Shown here: positions 35,267 to 57,900 of the stretch, piece by piece
How the letters are laid out: each line of letters starts with the position of its first letter
Numbering within the stretch: the first letter of the stretch is position 1
DNA from: Micrasema longulum
Lineage: Eukaryota; Arthropoda; Insecta; Trichoptera; Brachycentridae
Direction of reading: 5' to 3'
DNA length: 64,000 bases
Assembly: GCA_022494885.1 (NCBI GenBank)
Contig: JAGVSM010000443.1
Coordinates: 1 to 64,000, forward strand
Notes under the pieces: model-generated
What the model was told of the DNA's origin: nothing
What the model saw: the letters and a program-made list of their open reading frames with translations, nothing else
The model's database searches: none
Position numbers and translations under genes: made by a program

Positions 35267-35519
35267 TTCATACATAATTTTTTTTTTTAATATGTCTCTA
35301 CAAAAGCACAACATGTTTGCCCTTGATAATTGTGATGTCAAGATTTGTGACAATCTTCTATTTAAAGTTAAACGGTCACAAAAAAGGTCGAAATTTACAC
35401 GAATCGTGACACATTAGGGGCATGGCCAATGCAATGGACCATTTTTGTAAAAAATCAAAATTATAAATTAAATAATATTTTTTACTTGATAGTATTTCAT
35501 AGACCCTTATTAATTTTAA

Positions 35520-36280
35520 AAAGTATTTTTAAAAACATGATATTTCCCTTTTTCGATTGAAATCGATGGGGTTGGCAACGCTGTAATAAGAACCTAAAAA
35601 TGACAGTAAATTTTCTGTGTTGCCATTATAAAAAAAAAAAAACATTCAATTAGATGGGGCACAAAGTGGAAGTATCGCATTTTCAGTGGGAAATTTTGGT
35701 ATTGTGTATTTCTTTAAAATTACTGGGGTATATACAACAAACACATGATTGTAAAACATGAAAGAAATATTAGTTTCCATATACATTTACAATACAAAAT
35801 ATAGTCTTTCCATTCGCCATACGACATTCCTATACACACTTTGCATGGAACCCCCCCTTTATTTTTCAAAACACAAATATCAAAGTGGTCAAATACACAA
35901 TAAATTCCGCCCCCAACAAACATCATACCAATTTAATAATTAAGACCAGAAATCAAAGAGTTCGTACAGACTAAAATAGAATTCTAAAGTCGCGCCTATT
36001 AAAATAATATTTTTCTCAAAATTTGACTACTCGTATCCAAAAATAAAATATTTGTTCTTTCAGGTAGAAAAGAGATAAGCCGAGTTAAATAATAAACAAC
36101 TCACTACCTGCATACTGTATTAAGCAAATTGTCTATGTACATTCAATACTGCCGTCGAGCAAAGAGGCAGTTTCTTGACAAAAATCACAAAATGAGTTAA
36201 ATATGATGTAATGCTTTACAAGAAATTTTGAACCATTTCCCAAATATGAGGGTCGTTTGACGGAAAGCTAGCCTTCGATA
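35520..36280. other. Intergenic, nothing recognised
   Basis: Overlapping 60-68 codon open stretches on both strands near 35720-35943 lack familiar motifs. Confidence 0.35.
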
Positions 36281-36283
36281 GAT

Positions 36284-36284
<1 letters not shown>

Positions 36285-36314
<30 letters not shown>

Positions 36315-37245
36315 CGGACAAAGTCCATTATAAACATTACAATTAAAGAAATTTTTACAAAGGAATAAAAAAATATAAGGAACAGAAATAAGCAGCAAAG
36401 ACAGATGATAGATTTTTTAGATTAAGTAAAAAGCATAGGCTAACTATACGGATTCTTTAGCTGATTTGTAAAGAAAGACATCCTTACACCATAATAATCA
36501 AGATCTTGATGATCGTTCACCCGCCTGATCATTCTGGGCAAAGGCGACTGTGCACCATAATTGGTCCTGTAGTGACCGAGGAAAAGCATTTCATTATTTC
36601 TTAGTCTACGGGTGGGAACGTTAAAAAGAATCTTTTGCAAAATTTCAGGAGCATCAATGAGACAGTTCATAATTTTATACATGCAGATTATATCTGCAAT
36701 GCATCTTCGTTTTTCAAGACTTGATATGCTTAAAAACCTCTCCATATCAGAATATGAATAGTCTCCTCTTTCCAATCCCATCTTCCATGCAATTTTTCTT
36801 ATAAACGATGTTGAACTGATTCAAGGCGCTTGATATGAACAGCATAATGAGGGGACCAGATTACAGATGCATATTCAAGAATAGGGCGAACTAAAGAGCA
36901 ATAAAGTGTTTTAAGTGTAAGCATACTTTGGAAATCAGACGTAGTTCTATTAATAAAGCCTAAAATTTTTAAGGATCTGTTTACTATAGTATCAAAGTGT
37001 TCCAGAAAAGTTAGTTTATTATCTAGGATCACTCCAAGATCTCTTATAGAGGTGACAATCGAAAGAACTTGGCCATTAAGTTTATAATCAAAATTAAAAG
37101 GATGTTTACATTTATGGTATGAAATAATTTTGCATTTATCGATGTTAAGTTCCATGTTATTAGTTTTGCACCAAGTATGAAATGCATTTATGTCTTCTTG
37201 GAGTCTGACACAGTCATCAATATTTTTAATTAGCTTAAGTATCTT
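36285..37245 (-). mobile_element. CR1/Jockey-like LINE, RT C-terminal half with (TAAA)n tail
   Basis: Two minus-strand open stretches, 37155-36799 (118 aa) and 36781-36440 (113 aa), are separated by a frameshift. They give 'LNIDKCKIISY', 'IRDLGVILDNKLTF', 'VRPILEYASVIWSP', 'IKRLESVQHR', 'SSLEKRRCIADI', '[10 protein letters not shown]' and 'RTNYG'. This is the RT palm end, thumb and C-terminus. The YADD region is upstream and lost by 5' truncation. The 3' end is an eight-fold ATTT run at 36285-36315. Confidence 0.8.
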
Positions 37246-37329
37246 GTATCGTAGATGGCATTACGTGATAACAAACGCCATATTGGTTTTGGCATCTGCG
37301 ATCCAACACATGACGTCCGTCAAAATTTG

Positions 37330-37490
37330 AAACGAGTGAAAGAATCGAAGGAATATAGATGTTCAAATATGGGCAGAATGGTGAATGTTACACAGTGTGT
37401 AAAGTGGCCAATTAAACCAGCCAATGACAGGTCATGAGCCCTGTAGATTCCTAGACTTCTATATCACCTTCTCTAAAATTCATCTATGCT
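37330..37490 (+). repeat. Dispersed repeat R1, copy 4
   Basis: 'ggcagaatggtgaatgttac', then GTGTAAAGTGGCCA and 'ccagccaatgacaggtcat'. Confidence 0.65.
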
Positions 37491-37499
37491 GTAACATGT

Positions 37500-38200
37500 T
37501 TTCTTGTTTGTATTAGAAAATCCATTTTTACCATCGTACGTGTCTATGCAAAGTTACCTTTGGCAGTTAAACTGCCAGTTACGCATAGCGTATTCGCTGT
37601 TTTGTCTTTACGCAAATTGAGTACATCTCATTCGCTGTATTGGATTTGGGGGTATGCGCGGTATCGCTTTCTTCGTCAGTGGGGATGGTTCATTTGCGGC
37701 ATTGAATTTGATTGATTGAAATACACCAATCAATTCAACTGGAAACGCCACAAAACGTATTTTGTTCTTTTGGCATTGAATTTACATGGACGAAATATTG
37801 CTTTGCCCTTCACACCTTCCAAATCACGATATACATGCAAACATTCGAGTGAGAAAGAGATGTACATTAGGGTGGGCCGATAATTTATTTTTCCAAATTT
37901 TCAAATGAAAGGAGTCTAAAAAGTTGCCTTTTGGATGGATTACTCGGAATGCAAAAAATATTATTTTAAATATTTGATGCTACTTTTGACCCTCAACCAG
38001 AGATTAAAGTTTTCGAAAAAGACGATTTTTTGGGCAATTTAACTAATCATTTAACAAATTGCATAGCTGTTACGAATAAAATGATAAATCTGTAATTTGT
38101 AAAGCATTTTCTCATTACACAAAACAGCATTTTTCTATATACTGTCACATCCGATCACAACGAGTCTGTTATATTATGAAATCTGAAAAGTTTGACTTTA
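37500..38200. other. Crk 3' flank, nothing recognised
   Basis: This probably includes the distal Crk 3' UTR. A minus-strand AATAAA (TTTATT at about 37884) is a possible polyadenylation signal. No repeat family was recognised. Confidence 0.3.
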
Positions 38201-38205
38201 GCTTT

Positions 38206-49804
<11,599 letters not shown>

Positions 49805-50037
49805 TTTGATTCCTTTCGACTTCTTCGGTCACAATTTCATATAAGGAATAAATCGCGAGTTCGTCTCATATCCCATAAGGTTATGTTATAATTTGGTCGC
49901 AATGTTAGCGCTCGGCTCGGACATGGCAGCGGGTTATAAAAACTCGTGAATCAGTATTCCACGGTCTAAAATTAGTTGGCGTGCTGTGCGCTCTACTATT
50001 TACACAATTATAAACATCTGCGTAACGTCAGATCGCG

Positions 50038-50205
50038 ATGGAAGAGCATGTAAATATGACATCCAAACCCCATTCGAAGCGGCCAAAGTATCACAAAGTA
50101 CACCCATCTGTCACATATCACTTTATGGCGCCCGATTATGATGCAGATACCGATCGAGCTGTCGTTAACCGTCGAAATTATTATCAATTTATGATGCTTA
50201 TTTAA
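50038..50205 (+). CDS. Small ORF of 55 codons, unknown
   Basis: From ATG 50038 the frame is open for 55 codons (MEEHVNMTSKPHSKRPKYHK onward) to TAA. It is hydrophilic with a plausible start context ('gcgATGg'). It lies about 230 bp upstream of the Crk ATG on the opposite strand. It was not recognised. It could be a small peptide gene, an upstream ORF of the UBE2H transcript, or chance. Confidence 0.2.
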   Translation: MEEHVNMTSKPHSKRPKYHKVHPSVTYHFMAPDYDADTDRAVVNRRNYYQFMMLI

Positions 50206-50484
50206 ATATTTTAATATCGAGCCGTATACTGATGTACCTAATCACTTAAATCAATTTATAAATAATTCTCACACACAGCGAAGATAATTATTAAAACATA
50301 GACATAGACAATTATTTCATTTTCATAGACCAAAAAATATCCATGAGAATACATAGAAGACCTCAAGGTCAAAGACTGGTAGTCTTATATTTGCTAAATC
50401 GGAAAATTAGAAAATTATTCAGTTCAATGAACATATTTTGCAAATCCTCTAAAAATTACAATTTAGGTTTAGGTTATATTAAGT

Positions 50485-50625
50485 TTGAATTGGGTTCTGA
50501 TCCCATGGCTAGTATTGTGGACTCAGGGATCAAAGGTCCGAGGTTTGAGATATATATTACTCGTTGAAAATGGTCCCAAAATTTAAATGTTTTATACAAA
50601 TATTTGTAAAAAAAATATTATTTTG
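50485..50625 (+). mobile_element. SINE-B copy, + orientation
   Basis: 'attgtggactcagggatcaa' then 'ggtccgaggtttgagat' and 'ctcgttgaaaatggtcc' correspond to a worn tRNA-like head and body of SINE-B. Confidence 0.5.
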
Positions 50626-51847
50626 GTTCTGATTAAATAAGGCTTTTCAAATTACAAAACTGCAATCCAAAATTATTGCAACAAAAAAAATCTTGAATAT
50701 ATTTTAATATATTTGCAAAACTCATTACTTAAATTCATTTCATGAAACACAAATAATAAAATACTAACTAATAAGAAAATAATTACTTATTATGAGGAAA
50801 TCATGATGCATACATTTGTTTATATAAAATAATAAACATCAAGCATAAATATAAACAAATATAGAAATTATTTGGCTAATTGCCCTTCTTTTAAAATAAA
50901 TTATCAGCTTCTTAAAATCCATACCTGTATCTAAGTGTTTTTTAAAAATGGTTTTCATCGCGGCGTAATGACCCTATATTTTTGTAAAATATTGTGTGAA
51001 AAATATTATTGTAAACTATATTTTGAAAAGTACTTACTTGAAAGTGCTAATTAGATCAGATGCGATTTTTTTCCATAATAAAATGTGGATTTTCAAATTC
51101 CATTGTATATTACTGCGCGAAGCTCTAATTTATTGTATCATCTTGATTACAAGGTTTCATGCACATTTTCAATCTAGAATCTGCTTTAAAAAATATTTAT
51201 TCATCAAAAAAATTTTTTTTGGGGTAAATTAAAAAAAATATAACTTAAAAAATATTTCGCAACACTAATGTATACTTTGCTCTAGGTAATAATTGTTATC
51301 ATATTTACAGAAGCATGAAATAATAACAATGTATTTTACATTTTTAAAACGCTTTTTAGATCGCAAGAAATTTTACGGATTGAAATAAAATTAAACTTTC
51401 CTGATTTATTTATTTTATAATTTACTTGCTCAAAAAAAACATGTTGGTTTTGCAGTTATGAGTAATGACAACAAAGAAGAATTATCAGACGATAATTTTC
51501 TTTTATCCTGTAATTTTCCCGGGATATTTTTTGCGCAATCGCATTGTGGGTACCTAAGCACTTTTCCCGATTGCGGCTGTTGTTCCATCTTCCTTACTCA
51601 AGCCAATTCGCGTACATCAGAAAGAGATATAGCTATTTTGTATGGATTGACTCTTTAACCTTGTCCTCGTACAAAATTGAAAACACCCCAGTCTACTTCC
51701 GAGCAGCAGTCTGTGGTCGACCATTGTTTTCCAATGTTATTTTTTTTGGACACTGCGACGGATTAATCTATCTCGATATTTTTTCAAGTGAAATATTTGC
51801 CTCGCTAGTGATTATAGAAGGTGTGAATCGTGCTGGTTGTTGACAAA

Positions 51848-51900
51848 ATGTCGTCCCCGAGCGCTGGTAAACGTCGTATGGACACAGACGTCATCAAACT
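51848..51900 (+). CDS. UBE2H: UBE2H exon 1
   Basis: ATG at 51848. The exon codes residues 1-17 plus two bases of L18. The donor is CT|GTATCCTTT at 51901, the U12 consensus. Confidence 0.93.
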
Positions 51901-54900
51901 GTATCCTTTCTTTGTTATCTCGAGCAGATATTGGAGCGAGCTCCCATGTAAATACGTTGCCTTCTTTGGCATCAGCTGATTGTCAGTGCCCTGCGAAAAT
52001 CGATATTTGCATCCGAACACAATGGCAGTTAGGGCATTCGTTATGAGACAACTGAATATTTTTTTTCAGGCCTTAATCCGCGCGAATAGTTTATTGTTGC
52101 AACGGTGCGGAGAGCGAAATGCTCGATATTCGCATGTCGCAACATGTAGGTGCGTGCTTCTAATGGCTGCTTATTTTTGGGAGACGAATGACGTGTTTAC
52201 GCGAGCTTTGTTCTTTGTTAGCGAAGTTAGGATTTGAATGGTTTGAAGGGCCTTTGGTAGGTGCGTTTTTTCGTAATCAGGTCATGGTTGAAGTACCTTT
52301 TCTCACTCGGTCCAGTCCAGTTTGGCTCATTACTTCGTGGGGGGGATATAATGAATTAAATCACTGGACTTCCGATACTGATAATGAATCAACAATATTC
52401 AAATTACGTTGTATAATTAATTTTAGTTTCCTATCAATATCAAGTGTTCTCTACACGTTATTTTCTGCCTTCATTCAATATTTGTAAGTTGTAAACAAAT
52501 GCAAGGGCGCAGTTGTTTTACATTTCGTTTTGTGCAAATACGTAAAATATTTTCTCGATAATTTGTATTTTTGTAAATAAAACGAAAGAGTCGAACATGT
52601 TTCGCGAATGTAAATGAGGACACGAGGAAGATCAAATAAACTTTTTCTTTCTTATCATTATAATTATGCAGTTTTCTTTCATAACATTCGGAAAGTGAAT
52701 ATTTCGCTGTGGTAATGACATGTGTGAGCAACATATTAGTCGATGTGTAATAATTGTACGAAATTCTTTTACCTAACAGATAGATTTATAAACATTGCGA
52801 AAGTTGTGCAATATTTTTGTTTCGCAAAATGATTGCAATCAAATGCACCTAAATAAAAATGTTAAAATCTGCAGTCATTCTTCTTCTTTTTTATGGCTTT
52901 TTTCACCTCGCTACTGGGGTGTTCTAGCCAGTGCTGTTTTTTTTCCGCATATTTACACATTTCTACCTCTGAAAATCCTTATCAATTATTATACAGTATT
53001 GTGCGAATTACTGGAATAAAATTCCTTGTAATCATAAAATACGTTTTTAATTAACATTTTGAGTTACAGGTGTCGTACAATTATAAAATGTTTTTTATTT
53101 AATAGGATGTATGTCCTCCTTTTGCTTTGATAACAGCCTGAACACGTATTGGCATGCAATCAATTAAACTTCAGCAATTTACTTTTATTCTGTCATCTCG
53201 AAACCACGTCTGAATAACAGCTTCTATCATCTTTATCTTGGTGGTGCAGTCCAATTTTTGTATCCTAGATTTACAATTCGCCCACAAATTTTCTATAGGG
53301 TTAAAGTCAGGTAAATTTCCAGGCCAGTCTAAAAGAGTTATCTTTTTATCGTTGAAATACTTAAGCATAAACTTCGATACGTGACAAGGAGCTGAGTCCT
53401 GTTGAAATACAGCCCCACCTTAGGACAACATTTACTCAGTTCTGTACTCAAGTGCTGCTCCAATAGAGCTTTATACTTCAGTAACGTATAATCCTGCTCA
53501 CATATTTGAATTTCACCCGGTGTAAATATGGAAAATATTCCAAAACTGCTATTTTTATTTATAATTTATCATGCTATTTATTGCATTCAGCCGGCGGTTG
53601 GCAAGCCAAATGTCAAGAAAAGCAGTCGCCATATTAATTGTAATTGAATTTTCACTTTTTTGTATTAGATACTCCTTACTATTTTGCAAATGCAATATAT
53701 TGTATTATTTTTTATAGTAAATGCCGATTTTTCGCCAATGAACTGTATTTATTTACGAGGAAAACAAAAAAAAACGACACGAGCGTTGACTTAGAGATTA
53801 CACACGCGTTGACTTACGACTGCGATAACTTAAGCATGTTCATTGTGATCGCTCAAATGCTAAGCCTGTTTTTAAGCACGTCGATAGTTATTTGTGATTG
53901 AGCTACAGAGAGTTCTTACAATATACATGTTTAGTCCTGTTATGAGCAGATTTCGAGACATATTTTATCTTTCTATTTGGCGTACTCGAGTATTCTGATA
54001 TGTCTTATTGCACATGCGTATTGATATTTTTTGTATGATATAATGCTAACATTTCATTTGTACTTGTTTTTAGTTATGATACTGTAAGATATCTTTTTGT
54101 CTAATTATTATTTTAAGACTGACTTCTTTCTTCTTCTTCAGCCTTATTCTCTCCACTGCTGGATGGCGGCGTCTTCCAAACGTCTCCATTCCTTCCTATC
54201 ACACGCTTTCATCATCCATGATTTACCGGCAATACAGGCGACGTCATTGACCTATGATCGAAACAGTTTGTAGTAGTTCATTGAAGATGTTAGGATTTGT
54301 CTTGCGTACTGCTAGGGTTTTTGGTAGTACACGAGTACTGAGAATTCTTTATAACTCGTTGGTGCGAAGTAGACTCGAGAGTGGCTCGATGATTTGGGGA
54401 CCGTGTGAGTTGAAGTACTCTCTTATGGTGGAGAGGGTTCAGAAGAAATTTCTTCGGTTTCTCTACATGAGGGAGTGCGGATATTATCCATGGCTTTATC
54501 CCACTGAGTTCCTCCAGGGTATGCTCGGTTACAGCAGTTTGAAGACTAGAAGGAATGTGTATTTAATAACGCACTTCTTTCGATTGTTGCGCGGTATTAT
54601 TGACAACCCTGAAATTATGCTGAGCATTAGCTTTTATGTTCCCGATAATTACCTTAGACAGCGTCAACATAGACTGTTTCACATTCCAATATACAGGACC
54701 AACCTGCCAATGGTTATGCCTGTTGGAAGGGCTATCTCTATGTTGAACAATATCACTTTGGACATTGACATTTTTCACGTCTCTCAGTTTTTCGTTACAA
54801 AATTCTCTTACTTTTTTAACATATTATTCTTTGGATATTATGTTTACTAATGTGTTTTTTTATATATATACCTAATTTTACCTAATTATTTCTACATGTA

Positions 54901-57900
54901 TGAATGAAGATATTTTATTTTGTAGTGTACATATATATGAATAAATGATAAAATGATAAACGATAAAAACAAAAAAAATTATCTTTTCTGTGGCCCTCCA
55001 ACACTTTATTTGTTTGCCCGCATATGTACCATATCGTCGTTCGGCATGCTACACCGCGTAAGCGACATGGAACAAAATGTTCAGGAGAGGGAATAAAGTT
55101 GTTATTTACATAAGTAATGAATGAAATATATATTTTTTTTCCTTTTTAAATACCTGTAGGTTTATTTTATTGGTTTTTAATTTAGAAATAATTTTTATTC
55201 GGGTACTGTAATTGTTACGTTCACATTTTTACGCGGTTATGTCATTTTTTTTAAACCAAATATTTGCACATTCGCGGACTTGCACATTTTTTGCATGTAA
55301 ATATTCATGTAATTATTATTCCTTTAAAATTATGATTAGTTTCAAGGATTTAAGGATAATTTATTTATTTATTGAATTATTTAATATAATAAAAATAGTA
55401 AGTTTCGAAAAATATTTTTATTTCATAATGTCACAGAATTTCACACTGTGTACATAATACTACACTATAATTATACTTTTAAATAATAAATATTTATTTA
55501 AGTACTACATTAAATTATATTTATTAAATAAAAAAAGAAATAAATTATTTTCCGTTCAAAGCTATGATTGGTTCCAAGGATTTAAAGATAATAAAAACAG
55601 TAAGCTTTGAAATTTTATTTATATTTTATAATGTCACATTGTGCTCATACTTCCATAAATATTATTAAAGAAAAACAGGACATTTAAGAAAAACATTTTT
55701 AATGATGACTTTATTTTATTTGAACAACGCAATTTATATTTAGGTGGCTTTATAACAAAGAAAGCTCTTAAATATTTAGATTTGCTGTGTGGGAAAATTT
55801 CTTATAAAGGAAGTACTTATTTCATTGCGTGTCTCAATGCATCCAAACCGTCAATAACTGGATGTCATCAAACCTATTCGAACTTAATCCATCTAAGACT
55901 GAGCTTCTATTGACAGTGTCAAAAAAGCGACAAAACCTTTCAGACCGATCTCTAATTTCAATCACAGGTTGTGATCTTACTCCGCGTACAAATGTTAAAC
56001 TACTGGGTGTTCATGTAGGTTCAGATCTTTCTCTTCATTCTCAGGTCAATAAAATGGTAAGTGCTGGTTTCTTCCATCTCCGATAAATCAAATCTGTACG
56101 GATAAATATTCCTATAGACGCAACTAAAGCTCTTGTGAACGCTTATGTTGTTTCACGTCTAGATTACCGTAATGGAATATACCTAAATCTCCCAAAATAC
56201 CAAACTGATAAGCTTCAATCGGTTTTCAATGCAGCAGCGAATCTTATTACGGGAGTAAATACATATTCTCATATCTCACAACATCTTCAAGATTTGCACC
56301 GGTTAAAAAGCCCAGAGAGCGTGTTTCGTGTGTGAGTCAAGCGTCTTGACCACTACACCACAGAGGCCGCCGTTTAAATGGAATCTCTTGTAATCGTCAA
56401 TAAAATTATAACTATAAAATATAAATCAATAATAAGTAAATTAAACCTATCATCATCATTCCCTTTCTGCAACTCATGGTGCATAGGGCACTGCATTGGT
56501 ACACAAATCGCAGCGTATCTTGATATTTTTTTGTTACATGAAGGCAAGGTGATCAGTTTTACGCTTCAGGTACCAGTCTAGGGACTATGAAATATTCTAG
56601 TGTAAAAAACACCCTTTTGAATAATATTTCACATCAACCATGTCGGGAATCGAACCCAAGACCCCTTGCATGGTAGGCAAATGCACTGACCATTACACCA
56701 CGAGGCCGACTGTCAAACGAATAAATTTGAATCAACAACACTATTTAGATCAAAAAACTAAAATCAATAAATTGAAATCAACGATCACGAATCTAATGCC
56801 AAGCTGTCTTGTCCTGCAACTATTCTTCCACTCTATAGTAGCTCTTTCTAAACAGGCTGTGCTTGACAAAACCTTTCAATTTTTTTGTTGGCAAATCCTG
56901 AATTTCAAGAGGTACCCTATTAAATTTTCAATTCAATTAAATTATTGTAGAATCGTATGCAGTTTGAGGATAAAAATGTGATGTTTTTCCAATATAAATG
57001 CTTCTTCACAATATTTTTTAAAATCCTACTTCGCCCGTTTAGCTGAGAGAGCTCTTCCAACCTCTATCACAACATGGACTATCTCTTTCCTCTAGTAACG
57101 AGAGAACCTTTTAATACCAATTCATGGTTTTAATTTTTTTTCTTCCTCTTTCACAGTAGTAGCTGCTCGATTGTGGAATAATCTACCCACTAATATCAGA
57201 GACTCCCTTCTTTATTTACATGTATATCTAGATTGAAATGTCACTATCTGAATATTAGTTTTTCCTTTCTCCTCCTTTCCTTCCCATTCCCCTCCTCTCT
57301 TCATAGTATAGTGAAGATTTTTAGTCAATATTGTTTCTATAAAAAAAAGTGTATTTATTCAGTTTCAGTGCTACAGAACAGCATTTATTTTATATTTTTT
57401 AAATAAATATTTTAATTTGTTATCCACTTAGTATTGAGACTTTTCAGTGGTACACATTTTTTCTAATACAGGTTTTTTTACATTACTTTATTTATATTAT
57501 ACATATTTATTTATCTGTTTAACAGACACTATCAAGTATTTAGAAGATGTTTCTTCAATTCTTTTTTTTTTTAATTGAAGACCCTTCATGTTAATCATTG
57601 TTTGAGGGAGATCACTGAACAACCTTGAAATAACGCAATTGAATGTTTGTCCTCAGAAGTAATTTGTAATTCAAGGAACGACCAGGAAACCCTTCGTTTT
57701 TAATCTAGTCTTGTGAGTGTGGGAAACTCTTAATATTCCGGATCAATGAAGTGATCTGCAATCGATGTGTAGTCACAAAGTTGTTTTACCGGCAGGACAT
57801 TACAGAATTAAAAATATTAATATATTTGGGTCCTAACTGTTTGGGTAGGTATGAAGAAATTGCCTTAATGCAATATTTATTTATGCTTTATTAAATTAGC

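Larger units (their letters stand above)
34586..35515. mobile_element. Foldback element type IV carrying two SINE-A copies
   Basis: The left end 'taataagggtctatgaaata' and right end 'tatttcatagacccttatta' are exact inverted partners. The inner arms also mirror: 'gcattggccacacccctaat' at about 34970 and 'attaggggcatggccaatgc' at about 35420. Two SINE-A copies lie inside the arms. Confidence 0.7.
49805..51847. promoter_or_regulatory. Head-to-head Crk/UBE2H promoter interval
   Basis: Crk starts leftward and UBE2H starts rightward from this 2.04 kb. CpG-containing sequence lies next to each start (49850-50150 and 51540-51900). The middle (50600-51430) is AT-rich and unrecognised apart from a SINE-B copy. 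TSSs cannot be fixed from sequence. Confidence 0.5.

Noticed and set aside
51458..51655. 66-codon ORF before UBE2H as a separate gene
   Set aside because: No recognisable motif. Several overlapping frames are open in the same GC-richer promoter zone, so openness is not informative.
54254..54850. 198-codon ORF as a host gene
   Set aside because: Motifs are those of a LINE RT C-terminus and a second copy lies at 48590-49460.
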